Part shown: positions 1 through 8,306 of the stretch, piece after piece
How the letters are laid out: every line of letters starts with the position of its first letter
Numbering within the stretch: the first letter of the stretch is position 1
Assembly (NCBI GenBank): GCA_945900695.1
Contig: CAMDJU010000032.1
Span: forward strand, 1-15,017
Direction of reading: 5' to 3'
DNA length: 15,017 bases
From: Bordetella parapertussis
GTDB taxonomy: Bacteria; Pseudomonadota; Gammaproteobacteria; Burkholderiales; Burkholderiaceae_C
Made by a program: the position numbers and the translations under genes
The notes under the pieces: generated by a model
The model's database searches: none
What the model saw: only the letters and a program-made list of their open reading frames with translations
Told to the model about the DNA's origin: nothing

Positions 1-16
1 ATTTGCGTTTCGAGTT

Positions 17-46
17 CATGGCGCTGGACCCGGGTCCAACGCCATG
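17..46. repeat. 30-bp near-perfect palindrome upstream of the H1-like gene
   Basis: The arms start CATGGCG and end CGCCATG around the centre TGGACCCGGGTCCA. Fourteen of 15 pairs match; the only mismatch is C24 against A39. No T-tract follows on either strand, so it is not a canonical intrinsic terminator. It could be a protein-binding operator for the H1-like gene, whose start codon is 77 bp downstream, or the 3' hairpin of a gene lying left of the window. The sequence does not decide between these. I see no protein-coding gene in positions 1-123 and no clear -35/-10 pair there. Confidence 0.6.
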
Positions 47-123
47 GATCGCTTGGTGTGCCCCCAAAGGCGCACAAAGTGTTTTCCACCCAACGATCTG
101 TTCACTTGATCTAGGAGAACTAT

Positions 124-597
124 ATGGCAACTGCAAAAAAATCGGCCACAAAAACCAAGGCCCCCGCAAAGAAAGCTGCAGCTGAAAAGCCGGCAGCAAA
201 GAAAGTAGCCGTGAAGAAGCCGGCCGCTAAAAAGAAACCGGCCGCTAAAAAACCGGTCGCTAAGAAAGTAGCAGCGAAGAAGCCTGTGGCTAAAAAAGCA
301 GCGGCCAAAAAGCCGGTTGCTAAAAAAGCTGCGGCCAAAAAGCCAGCGGCCAAAAAAGTAGCAGCCAAGAAACCTGCTGCCAAAAAGGCTGTCAAGAAGG
401 CTGCGAAAAAAGCCGTCGCCAAGAAAAAGCCGGCCGCGAAAAAGCCTGCTGCTAAAAAAGCTGCCAAAAAGCCGGCAGCGAAGAAAGCCGCGAAAAAGCC
501 TGCTGCCAAAGCGGCGCCAGCCCCTGCGGCGCCTGCAGCTCAGACCACTCTGAACCCGCAAGCCGCTTGGCCGTTTCCGACGGCACATAAGCCCTGA
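124..597 (+). CDS. Histone H1-like Lys/Ala-rich nucleoid protein
   Basis: This is a 157-residue protein composed almost wholly of Ala, Lys and Pro in degenerate repeats of the type KKPAAKK and KKAAAKK, from about residue 5 to 133. It ends in a non-repetitive tail, TTLNPQAAWPFPT, that I recognise as typical of the Comamonadaceae H1-like family. Such proteins resemble the C-terminal domain of eukaryotic histone H1 (compare Bordetella BpH1, chlamydial Hc1/Hc2 and Pseudomonas AlgP). They bind DNA non-specifically by charge and are thought to compact the nucleoid; that role is family knowledge. The start is well supported by AGGAG at 113-117, six bases before the ATG. The gene stands alone, with a palindrome upstream and a strong terminator downstream. 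The repetitive DNA is prone to slippage, so length may vary between strains. Long frames on the opposite strand here are repeat artefacts. Confidence 0.93.
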   Translation: MATAKKSATKTKAPAKKAAAEKPAAKKVAVKKPAAKKKPAAKKPVAKKVAAKKPVAKKAAAKKPVAKKAAAKKPAAKKVAAKKPAAKKAVKKAAKKAVAKKKPAAKKPAAKKAAKKPAAKKAAKKPAAKAAPAPAAPAAQTTLNPQAAWPFPTAHKP

Positions 598-629
598 TCT
601 GTAAAGATCTGGCCAGCGGTTCGCCGCTG
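596..629 (+). other. Two small stem-loops in the 3' untranslated region of the H1-like gene
   Basis: The first stem-loop pairs GATCT (596-600) with AGATC (605-609) around GTAA and overlaps the last two bases of the TGA stop codon. The second pairs CAGCGG (614-619) with CCGCTG (624-629) around a TTCG tetraloop. Both stems are perfect. They directly precede the intrinsic terminator, so the transcript would end in three consecutive hairpins. They may stabilise the mRNA against 3' exonucleases, which is inference. Confidence 0.55.
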
Positions 630-632
630 CTC

Positions 633-668
633 AAGCCCGGTGCCTTCAAGCATCGGGCTTTTTATTTT
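633..668 (+). terminator. Rho-independent terminator of the H1-like gene
   Basis: An 11-bp stem (633-643 with 650-660, one G-T wobble) starts AAGCCCG and closes with CGGGCTT around a six-base loop CTTCAA. It runs directly into TTTTTATTTT. This is a textbook intrinsic terminator for the plus strand. It ends 17 bp before the next start codon, so the following gene probably depends on its own signal or on read-through. Confidence 0.93.
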
Positions 669-685
669 CCCCATACCCATGCCCG

Positions 686-997
686 ATGAGTTCTCGCCCC
701 ACATGGCCTTTCCTGCATTGGCAAGCCAATGGGGATTGCCACATCGACGTCCATGTGGTGCCCCATGCGGCGCGCACCCACAGCGAAAGCTTGTTTGATG
801 GCGCACTGAAAGTGCGCCTGCATGCGCGCCCCATCGATGGCCAAGCCAATGCCGCCCTGTTGGCCTGGTTGGCCTCCAGCCTGGGTATCGCCAAAGGACA
901 AATTCAATGGGTGCGCGGACAAAACGCCCGGCGCAAACGTTTTTGCATTGGCGCGGCAGCCGCAGCCAGCGCGCAGTGGACCGCCTTGCTGCCTTGA
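686..997 (+). CDS. DUF167 (YggU-family) protein
   Basis: This 103-residue protein shows the DUF167 pattern: a leading W-x-F/L segment, then an IDVHVVPHA strand, a GALKVRL strand, the conserved PIDGQANAALLAWLA helix and a C-terminal GQNARRKRF segment. The family (E. coli YggU, 90-100 residues) is a small alpha/beta fold of unknown function, and the length fits. No good Shine-Dalgarno sequence precedes the ATG, and the start lies just past the T-tract of the upstream terminator. No promoter is obvious. Its TGA stop directly abuts the stop codon of the convergent kinase gene, together reading TGATCA with no base between. Confidence 0.85.
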   Translation: MSSRPTWPFLHWQANGDCHIDVHVVPHAARTHSESLFDGALKVRLHARPIDGQANAALLAWLASSLGIAKGQIQWVRGQNARRKRFCIGAAAAASAQWTALLP

Positions 998-1909
998 TCA
1001 GGCCAAGACGGATGCCACCAAGCCTGCGGGGATTTGGTAGTTTTGGGGGCCGCGCTGGGCAATTTTCAAGGCACCCACATGGTTGCCCAATGCTGCGCAG
1101 CGCGCCAGCGGCCAGCCTTGTTCCAAGCCAAACAGCAAGGCCCCGCGCCAAGCGTCACCACAACCTGTGGGGTCGACCACCGCTTGGGCCTTGACCGGCG
1201 CGACCACAGTTTTTTGCCCGCCCTCCCACACCTCGCAACCTTGGGCGCCCAAAGTGACCACCAAGCCACGGACATGGCGCGAAATATCCGCATGGCTCAT
1301 GCCGGTGCGGTCACTGAGCATCTTGCCTTCGTAATCATTGACGGTGACCCAGTCAGCATCTTGAATGAATCGGGTCAACTCTTCGCCGTTGAACATCGGC
1401 AATCCCTGGCCGGGATCAAATACAAAAGGAATGCCCGCTGCTTTGAACTGTTGCGCATGCTGCAGCATGGCGTCACGCCCATCGGGAGAGATGATGCCCA
1501 AGCGCACCCCTTCGACCGCGCCGACTTGAATTTGATGGGCCAAGCCCATGGCTCCCGGGTGAAAGGCGGTGATTTGGTTGTTGTCACGATCGGTCATGAT
1601 CATTGCCTGGGCGGTATAGGTGTCGGGCATGGTGCGCACCCAGCGGGTGTCAATGCCCAGGCTTTGCAAGCGCTCGACGTAGGTGCCGCCGTCATTGCCC
1701 AAAGCGGCCACCGGGTAGGCCTGACCGCCCAGTTGGTGCAAGCTGTAAGCGATATTACCCGCGCACCCGCCAAAGTCACGTCGCAAAGCCGGCACCAAAA
1801 AAGACACATTCAAAATGTGCAATTGGTCGGGCAAGATTTGTTCGGCAAAGCGCCCTTCAAAATCCATGATGGTGTCAAAAGCTAAAGAACCACAAATCAA
1901 CGAAGCCAT
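998..1909 (-). CDS. PfkB-family carbohydrate kinase, bacterial adenosine kinase-like
   Basis: This 303-residue protein belongs to the PfkB/ribokinase superfamily. The N-terminal signature is FGGCAGNIAYSLHQLGG (residues 46-62). The C-terminal ATP/catalytic motif is DPTGCGDAWRGA (246-257), with D252 as the expected catalytic base. Its opening third (GSLAFDTIMDFEGRF, EQILP, HILNVSFLV) closely parallels what I recall of Mycobacterium tuberculosis adenosine kinase, so adenosine phosphorylation to AMP is the favoured reaction. Another nucleoside or sugar remains possible. It is the last gene of the acc-prmA operon, 13 bp after the DUF3426 gene, with an A/G-rich GAAGAAAG ribosome site. A role in salvaging adenosine that arises from S-adenosylhomocysteine after PrmA-type methylation would fit the neighbourhood (inference). 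Confidence 0.85.
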   Translation of the reverse strand: MASLICGSLAFDTIMDFEGRFAEQILPDQLHILNVSFLVPALRRDFGGCAGNIAYSLHQLGGQAYPVAALGNDGGTYVERLQSLGIDTRWVRTMPDTYTAQAMIMTDRDNNQITAFHPGAMGLAHQIQVGAVEGVRLGIISPDGRDAMLQHAQQFKAAGIPFVFDPGQGLPMFNGEELTRFIQDADWVTVNDYEGKMLSDRTGMSHADISRHVRGLVVTLGAQGCEVWEGGQKTVVAPVKAQAVVDPTGCGDAWRGALLFGLEQGWPLARCAALGNHVGALKIAQRGPQNYQIPAGLVASVLA

Positions 1910-1922
1910 GTTTTTTCTTTCT

Positions 1923-2711
1923 TCAAGGGTAAAAAATCTCTGCCCGGTAGCCGCTCAACCGGTCTTCCACATCGGAGTCCACCCGCCAGTGCACGCTTGA
2001 GACCGCTTCGGCCCCAGGTGTCAAATAGCGGGGCAAACCCATCTCTTCTGGCGCCAGGGCACGGCGAATAACCACCCGATCATCGCCATCGGTGAGTGAA
2101 AGGTCCACCCACGGCGTGGCCACAGGATGGCTGGCGCGGTTGGACAACTGAATTTCCAAGCGATGGTGGCCTTCGCCATCAGGCTCAAAATGGGCGCGCT
2201 CAATCATCACAGAGCCCAGGCCCTGGGGCCAATCCATTTGACAGTGCCACTGGGCGCACTGGGATTGGACCCACTCGTGCACTGCGGGCCATGGGGCCAG
2301 CAGCGGGCTTTTGGCCCACCAGACCCATTGGCTGAGCAATGCCAAGCCCAGCATCAGGTTCAACACATGCCACACCCGTCGCGGTCGCGTCGGCGCGCGA
2401 TGCAGCACATCTTGCGTCAAGTCCAATTCAGTGAAATCGTCCTTGTCTGGCGCTGCATCGTTTGCCTGCGCGAGACCATTGAGCGCCGGGTCCAAGGCGG
2501 GTTGTGCAGGCGGGGCTGAGGTGGGCGGGTGTGGCGCAGATGGGTCGACAGCCAAAGCCACATCGCTGTTGCCCAATGCCAACCAGTGGGAGCGGGCATC
2601 AAAAACTTGTTCGCATCGACCACACCTGACCCAACCGTGCGCCAGCTTGAGTTGGTCTTGCACCACCTTGAAAGCGGTTAGGCATTGGGGGCACTGCACA
2701 GCCAAAGTCAT
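1923..2711 (-). CDS. Zinc-ribbon, single-pass membrane protein with DUF3426 domain
   Basis: The protein has 262 residues from the chosen start. The N-terminus is an MJ0042-type zinc ribbon (CPQC at 7-10, CGRC at 30-33, with VFD just after). A Pro/Ala-rich linker with an acidic patch follows, then one hydrophobic segment (about 114-133), then a C-terminal DUF3426 domain beyond the membrane. This architecture is characteristic of the gene following prmA in beta- and gammaproteobacteria; its function is unknown. An in-frame ATG 51 bases upstream exists. I prefer 2711 because MTLAVQCPQC places the ribbon at the extreme N-terminus as in the family, and because a TACAAT element lies between the two ATGs. 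Confidence 0.87.
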   Translation of the reverse strand: MTLAVQCPQCLTAFKVVQDQLKLAHGWVRCGRCEQVFDARSHWLALGNSDVALAVDPSAPHPPTSAPPAQPALDPALNGLAQANDAAPDKDDFTELDLTQDVLHRAPTRPRRVWHVLNLMLGLALLSQWVWWAKSPLLAPWPAVHEWVQSQCAQWHCQMDWPQGLGSVMIERAHFEPDGEGHHRLEIQLSNRASHPVATPWVDLSLTDGDDRVVIRRALAPEEMGLPRYLTPGAEAVSSVHWRVDSDVEDRLSGYRAEIFYP

Positions 2712-2720
2712 GATGGCCGC

Positions 2721-2726
2721 ATTGTA
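2721..2726 (-). promoter_or_regulatory. Candidate -10 element for the DUF3426-kinase gene pair
   Basis: TACAAT on the minus strand ends nine bases before the ATG at 2711, in the 69-bp gap after prmA. No convincing -35 hexamer sits 16-18 bp upstream. Together with similar elements before other genes here, it suggests an internal operon promoter giving an almost leaderless message. Confidence 0.4.
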
Positions 2727-2780
2727 GGTGGCGCTGTGTGCAGCCACGAGGTGTGGCACCACAGGGGGCTCAGCACCAAC

Positions 2781-3667
2781 TCAATCGAAGCGCGCGGTCA
2801 TCAAGGCCCAACCGTCTTCGCTGTCATGCACACCCAAGTCACACCACGGCGCATAGGCTTGTTGCAACAACTCGACTTGGCGCACCAAGATACCGGCCAA
2901 CACCAAGTGACCGCTGCCGACTTGCACCAAACCACACAACAAAGGGGCCAGCACTTGCAAGGGCGAGGCCAAAATATTGGCCAACACACATTGGTAAGGG
3001 CCTTGCACCTGGTCTGGCAATCCCGCTTGCAACACCACGCCGTTGGCTTGGGCATTGAGCTTGGTGGCGTGCACCGCCTCGGGGTCGATGTCGACCGCGT
3101 CGACCCGGACTGCGCCAAACAAGGCCGCGCCCATGGCCAAAATGCCCGAGCCACAACCATAGTCCAGCACCGACGCACCACGCACATCGTGGCTGGCCAA
3201 CCAGCGCAAACACATGCGCGTGGTCGGGTGGGTTCCGGTGCCAAAGGCCAAGCCGGGATCGAGGCGCAATACACGCTGGGCCTGGGCTGGAGGCTCATGC
3301 CAGGTCGGCACAATCCAAAATTCTGGGGTGATCTCCACCGGCGCAAACTGCGACTGCGTCAATCGCACCCAGTCTTGTTGGACCACCGCTTCGATGTCGA
3401 GCACTTGGCAGACCTCAAATGGGGTTTGCAAAAGCAACAAGTCGCAAGCCGCTTGGGCCTGGGCGAGTTCGGCAAACAAGGCCGTCACCTGAGAGCGATC
3501 CCATCCCGGCTGGGGTGGGGGCATGCCCGGCTCGCCAAACAGCGGAGATTCGCTGTCGCTGTGGGCATCGGCGTCTTGCACCGAAACACTCAGCGCATCC
3601 AAGGCTTCCAAGGCTTCGCTCAACCACTCCACGCGGTCTTGCGGCGCGAGCAAGCGCAGTTCATGCA

Positions 3668-3668
<1 letters not shown>
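2781..3668 (-). CDS. prmA: Ribosomal protein L11 methyltransferase
   Basis: This 295-residue S-adenosylmethionine-dependent methyltransferase trimethylates ribosomal protein L11 (the family role). It shows the PrmA-specific LAFGTGTHPTT motif (GTGTHPTT at about 143-150), SAM motif I VLDYGCGSG (167-175), motif II DIDPEAV (193-199) and the NILASPL catalytic segment (231-237). The N-terminal L11-recognition region begins MHELRLL, as usual for the family. I start at 3668 because that ATG shares its A with the accC stop (TGATG overlap). The longer frame begins eight codons earlier, inside accC. The overlap implies translational coupling to accC, and accC-prmA adjacency is common in proteobacteria. 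Confidence 0.95.
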
Positions 3669-5017
<1,349 letters not shown>

Positions 5018-5028
5018 GGGCTTGGGAC

Positions 5029-5487
5029 TTAGGCGATCACAAACATGGGCTGGCCGAACTCCACCGCCTGGCCGTTGTCCACCAAAATTTGGGTGATGGT
5101 GCCGCTGGCGTCAGCCTCGATCTCGTTGAGGATCTTCATCGCTTCAATGATGCAAATGGGCTCACCCTCTTTGACCACCGACCCGATTTCAACAAACGAC
5201 TTGGCCCCGGGGCTGGAGGCGCGGTAAAAAGTACCCACCATGGGTGACTTGACCACATGGCCGACCACTTCGTCCGGGGCCGCTGCCGGTGGGGGTGCCA
5301 CTGGCACCGCAGCAACCGGGGCTGAAGCGGCCACCATGGCCACGGAGGCCGCAATGGGGGCCGCCGCCACAGGGTGGTTGACCGCCTTGACAATGCGCAC
5401 CGTGCCCTCGGCCTCGGTGATTTCCAACTCAGACACATTGGACTCGGAGACCAAGTCAATGAGCGTCTTAAGTTTTCTCAAGTCCAT
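5029..5487 (-). CDS. accB: Acetyl-CoA carboxylase, biotin carboxyl carrier protein
   Basis: This 152-residue BCCP carries the biotin that shuttles CO2 from AccC to the AccAD transferase. The N-terminal [12 protein letters not shown] helix region is followed by an Ala/Pro/Val-rich flexible linker (about residues 40-75). The C-terminal biotinyl domain has the EAMKI motif, with the biotin-accepting lysine at about residue 118. GGTGGA lies nine bases before the ATG as a moderate ribosome site. The 73-bp gap upstream, after the TlpA-like gene, is locally A/T-rich and may hold a promoter, but I see no consensus pair. Many relatives have aroQ immediately upstream of accB; it is absent here. Confidence 0.97.
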   Translation of the reverse strand: MDLRKLKTLIDLVSESNVSELEITEAEGTVRIVKAVNHPVAAAPIAASVAMVAASAPVAAVPVAPPPAAAPDEVVGHVVKSPMVGTFYRASSPGAKSFVEIGSVVKEGEPICIIEAMKILNEIEADASGTITQILVDNGQAVEFGQPMFVIA

Positions 5488-5560
5488 AATTAAATTCCAC
5501 CCTGAGCTGCAAGAGTGCCGAATTTACACCAAAAACATGCACACCCCCCAAAAACCTGTC

Positions 5561-6127
5561 TCAAACGGCCAAAGAAGACCAAGATTTGATTTGATCTTCT
5601 TTTAATTTGCCCAAATATTGCCCGATCATGTCGCCTTTGGCATTCAACACGACGGTAAAGGGCAATCCGCCTTGGGCGTTACCCATGGCCTTGCCCCATT
5701 CGGTGCCTTGCATCCCCCCCAGGGCAATGGGGTAGGACACCGGGTACTGCACCAAAAAGCGCCGCACAGAAGAGGGCTGGTCGATCGCGATACCGAGCAT
5801 TTGCCAACTTTTAGATTGGTTTTGACGGTAAAAGGCATCCAATAAAGGCATCTCCTCCACACATGGGGCACACCAGGTGGCCCAAAAATTGATCACCAAA
5901 GGTCTGCCTTTGAAGGCGGTCAGAACCACGGGCTCACCCTGGGGGCCGTCCCACTGCGTGTCCCACCAGCCTGGCGGCAGCGGCGCGGCAGGCCCCGCGA
6001 AAAGCCCGCCTCGCCATGCGGCCAAACCCAGGCCCGCTGCTGCTGCGGTGGCCGCCACACCCCAAAGCAGTCCGCGCCGCGTGGGCGGCGGTGTTTCGTT
6101 GTCGGGCTGGCTCGGTCGGGTCGTCAT
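5561..6127 (-). CDS. TlpA/ResA-like membrane-anchored thioredoxin-fold protein
   Basis: This 188-residue protein has a thioredoxin fold of the TlpA/ResA/AhpC-TSA type. A positively charged N-terminus with TRRGLLWG is followed by an Ala/Gly-rich hydrophobic stretch (about 19-38), an uncleaved anchor or a Tat-like signal. The body then faces the periplasm. The redox site is FWATWCAPCVEEMPLL, with C86 and C89; GRPLVINFWATWCAPC is the family hallmark. It probably reduces or exchanges disulfides in the envelope, for example during cytochrome c maturation, but the partner cannot be read from sequence. Its ATG overlaps the stop codon of the upstream hypothetical gene (ATGA), which indicates coupling. 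Confidence 0.88.
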   Translation of the reverse strand: MTTRPSQPDNETPPPTRRGLLWGVAATAAAAGLGLAAWRGGLFAGPAAPLPPGWWDTQWDGPQGEPVVLTAFKGRPLVINFWATWCAPCVEEMPLLDAFYRQNQSKSWQMLGIAIDQPSSVRRFLVQYPVSYPIALGGMQGTEWGKAMGNAQGGLPFTVVLNAKGDMIGQYLGKLKEDQIKSWSSLAV

Positions 6128-6729
6128 GGTTGCACCCGCTCAGGGGCCTCAAGCAAAACGCGCAAAGCTTTCAAGTCGCCGCGCCCGCGCCGGCCTTGGC
6201 GGTCAGGTTGCAAGGCGCCACGCAAATCATCGTGATCGTGCACCATCAAATGGACGCCCACCTCTTCGCCCAAACCAGGGCAGGGGCATGAAAAACTCAG
6301 GGCATCGACCACCTCGCCTTGAAAGCCGGTGACGGCGCTGGGCTGAAACCGCACGCCTTGGTCTATCAGCGCCAATTCGGCCGACTTGGGGTCATCGCAA
6401 AAAAGTTGCATATAAATGTCATTCAATCGGGTGGCCGTGCCACGCCACACTGCCCCTGCCAAATGGGGGCGGAAATCTTGCAAGCGCTCCATCCATTGGC
6501 AGGCCAGGGCCCGCAAAGCCGCCAGCTCCTGGGCTTGGCTGTCGGCGCAAAACACCGCAATGTATTCGCGCACCGCTTGCTCCACCATGTCGTTGTCGGG
6601 CCAGGCCGAGCGCCGCCCGGCACCCAACTCGCGCGCGGCGCGGCTCTTGGCGGGCCCGTACTCCAAGCCCTCCTCCACCACCCAGCGGGCAGCGGCAGCG
6701 GCGATTTCATCTTGCAAGCGCGTCATCAT
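6124..6729 (-). CDS. Conserved hypothetical protein, first gene of the acc operon
   Basis: This 201-residue soluble protein has no signal peptide or membrane segment. I recognise the overall sequence type as conserved next to mpl in Comamonadaceae but cannot assign a function. The N-terminal half is helical (LQDEIAAAAARWVVEEGLEYGPAKSRAARELG). Conserved-looking blocks in the middle and C-terminus are WRGTATRLNDIYMQLFCDDPKSA and HDHDDLRGALQPD. The GTATRLND block faintly recalls a nucleotidyltransferase G-T/S-x-x-R-x-x-D loop, a weak resemblance only. It starts with tandem ATG codons (6729 and 6726) seven bases after CACAAT, with no Shine-Dalgarno. Its stop overlaps the TlpA-like start by four bases. 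Its position divergent from mpl hints at an envelope-related role (inference). Confidence 0.75.
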   Translation of the reverse strand: MMTRLQDEIAAAAARWVVEEGLEYGPAKSRAARELGAGRRSAWPDNDMVEQAVREYIAVFCADSQAQELAALRALACQWMERLQDFRPHLAGAVWRGTATRLNDIYMQLFCDDPKSAELALIDQGVRFQPSAVTGFQGEVVDALSFSCPCPGLGEEVGVHLMVHDHDDLRGALQPDRQGRRGRGDLKALRVLLEAPERVQP

Positions 6730-6780
6730 GGGGCAGATTGTGCCTGGGCTGACAAGCCCCCGCTCCTACAATCTGCGGCC
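6730..6780. promoter_or_regulatory. Divergent promoter region between the hypothetical gene and mpl, with mirrored -10 elements
   Basis: The 51-bp gap carries TACAAT (6767-6772, plus), eight bases before the mpl ATG. It also carries CACAAT (minus, 6742-6737), seven bases before the ATG of the divergent gene. The two -10s lie in a perfect 9-bp inverted repeat, GCAGATTGT (6733-6741) and ACAATCTGC (6768-6776). A central stem GGGCT/AGCCC (6746-6750, 6755-6759) lies between them. Neither gene has a Shine-Dalgarno sequence, so both messages are probably leaderless. No consensus -35 is visible. Confidence 0.55.
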
Positions 6781-8193
6781 ATGCATATTCACATATTAGG
6801 TGTCTGCGGCACCTTCATGGGCGGCTTGGCTGCCCTGGCCCGCGAAGCCGGCCACCGTGTCACCGGCTGCGACAGCGGCGTCTACCCCCCCATGAGCGAT
6901 CAACTGCGTGCTTTGGGCATCGAGCTGATCGAGGGCTACAGCGCCGACCAACTGGCCTTGAAGCCCGATATGTTCGTCGTGGGTAATGTGGTCTCGCGCG
7001 CCCGCTTGGCCGACGGTACAGCTCGCTACCCGCTGATGGAAGCGATTTTGGAGGCCAGCCTGCCCTACACCAGCGGCCCGCAGTGGCTGAGCGACCATGT
7101 GCTGCACGCTGCTTCACAGCCTCGCCATGTGCTGGCCATCGCCGGCACCCACGGCAAAACCACCACCACCGCCATGCTCAGCTGGGTGCTCGAGCACGCT
7201 GGCTTGAAACCCGGTTTTTTGATCGGTGGCGTGCCGCTGAACTTTGGCGTGTCCGCCCGCTTGGGGGCTTTGGCCCAAGGGCAAAGCCGCCCACTCTTTG
7301 TCATCGAAGCCGACGAGTACGACACCGCATTCTTTGACAAACGCAGCAAGTTTGTGCACTACCGCCCCCGAACCGCGGTGCTCAACAACCTCGAGTTTGA
7401 CCACGCCGACATCTTCCCCGACTTGGCCGCCATCGAGCGCCAATTTCACCACCTGGTGCGCACCGTACCAGCCGGCGGTCGCTTGGTGGTGAACGCCGAG
7501 CAAGACAGTTTGCAAAGGGTGCTGGCCATGGGCCAGTGGAGCGAGGTGGCGGGTTTTGGCGCTTCGCCGCATGCCGCGTGGCAGATGCGCGGCGACCCCT
7601 CCGACTTTGAAGTCTTGCACCAAGGCGCGGTGAAAGGCCGGGTGCAATGGGCTTTGGGTGGGGTGCACAACCAAATGAACGCCTTGGCCGCCGTCATCGC
7701 CGCCGAGCATGTGGGTGTGGCGGTGGCAGACGCGTGCCACGCTTTGTCCTCATTCGAGAATGTGCGCCGGCGCATGGAAGTGCGTGGCAGCGTGGGCTCG
7801 GGCGCACAAGCCATCACGGTGTACGACGACTTTGCGCATCACCCCACCGCCATTCGCACCACGGTCGATGGCCTGCGCCGCCAAGTGGGCAAGGCGCGCA
7901 TCTTGGCGGTGTTCGAGCCGCGCAGCAACACCATGAAGCTGGGTGCGATGAAGTCGCAACTGCCATGGAGTTTGGCGCAAGTTGACTTGGCGTTTTGCCA
8001 CACCGCTGGGCTGGACTGGGACGCCGCCGAGGCTTTGTCACCCATGGGTGAACGGGCGCGCACCTCGGGCGACATTGACAGCTTGGTGGCACAGGTGAAA
8101 GCGGCTGCCCGCCCCGGCGACCATGTGCTGTGCATGAGCAATGGTGGCTTTGGCGGGGTGCACAGCAAGTTGCTGCAGGCCTTGAAGGCCTGA
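6781..8193 (+). CDS. mpl: UDP-N-acetylmuramate:L-alanyl-gamma-D-glutamyl-meso-diaminopimelate ligase
   Basis: This 470-residue Mur-ligase-family enzyme recycles peptidoglycan. It attaches the salvaged tripeptide L-Ala-gamma-D-Glu-meso-DAP to UDP-MurNAc in the cytoplasm. The N-terminal Rossmann-type domain begins MHIHILGVCGTFMGG. The ATP loop is GTHGKTTTT (122-130). The central segment ADEYDTAFFDKRSKFVHY and LNNLEFDHADIF is characteristic of Mpl rather than MurC. The C-terminal domain has DDFAHHPTAI and FEPRSNTMK. The open frame runs far upstream, but that part is a shadow of the divergent gene. The ATG at 6781 gives the family N-terminus and lies eight bases after TACAAT. A 17-bp palindrome covers its stop codon. 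Confidence 0.95.
   Translation: MHIHILGVCGTFMGGLAALAREAGHRVTGCDSGVYPPMSDQLRALGIELIEGYSADQLALKPDMFVVGNVVSRARLADGTARYPLMEAILEASLPYTSGPQWLSDHVLHAASQPRHVLAIAGTHGKTTTTAMLSWVLEHAGLKPGFLIGGVPLNFGVSARLGALAQGQSRPLFVIEADEYDTAFFDKRSKFVHYRPRTAVLNNLEFDHADIFPDLAAIERQFHHLVRTVPAGGRLVVNAEQDSLQRVLAMGQWSEVAGFGASPHAAWQMRGDPSDFEVLHQGAVKGRVQWALGGVHNQMNALAAVIAAEHVGVAVADACHALSSFENVRRRMEVRGSVGSGAQAITVYDDFAHHPTAIRTTVDGLRRQVGKARILAVFEPRSNTMKLGAMKSQLPWSLAQVDLAFCHTAGLDWDAAEALSPMGERARTSGDIDSLVAQVKAAARPGDHVLCMSNGGFGGVHSKLLQALKA
8176..8192. repeat. 17-bp perfect palindrome over the mpl stop codon
   Basis: CAGGCCTT and AAGGCCTG flank a single G. As RNA it folds into a 6-bp CAGGCC/GGCCTG stem with a TTGAA loop, and it includes the first two bases of the TGA stop. 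No T-tract follows, so at most it is an mRNA-end hairpin or part of a factor-dependent terminator. Confidence 0.4.
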
Positions 8194-8273
8194 GCCTGCG
8201 ACGGTACTGCGCAAATCTTTGCCCCAGGCTGTCCAAAGACACCCTCGCCAATTTCTGTGCAACTAGCGCCTTA

Positions 8274-8292
8274 GAAAAGCCCGCTTTGCGGG
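8274..8292 (-). terminator. Weak intrinsic terminator downstream of the toxin gene
   Basis: Read on the minus strand, CCCGC-AAA-GCGGG is followed by CTTTTC. The stem is only 5 bp with a three-base loop and four T's, 72 bp beyond the toxin stop codon. It would separate toxin-antitoxin transcription from the convergent mpl message. It is short, hence moderate confidence. Confidence 0.4.
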
Positions 8293-8306
8293 ATGGAACG
8301 GGTCAT

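Noticed and set aside
3..185. 60-codon plus-strand frame at the left edge.
   Set aside because: It overlaps the H1-like gene and its ribosome site, runs through the palindrome and has no recognisable domain.
16..588. Long minus-strand frames rich in Phe/Gly/Leu opposite the H1-like gene.
   Set aside because: They are translations of the complementary strand of the Lys/Ala repeat, with no start signal.
124..597. Possible CRISPR-like or tandem-repeat array.
   Set aside because: The repetition is codon-level protein repeat with no constant repeat and unique spacer structure.
6319..6780. N-terminal extension of Mpl by 154 codons.
   Set aside because: The extension is antisense to the well-supported hypothetical gene; the family N-terminus starts at 6781.
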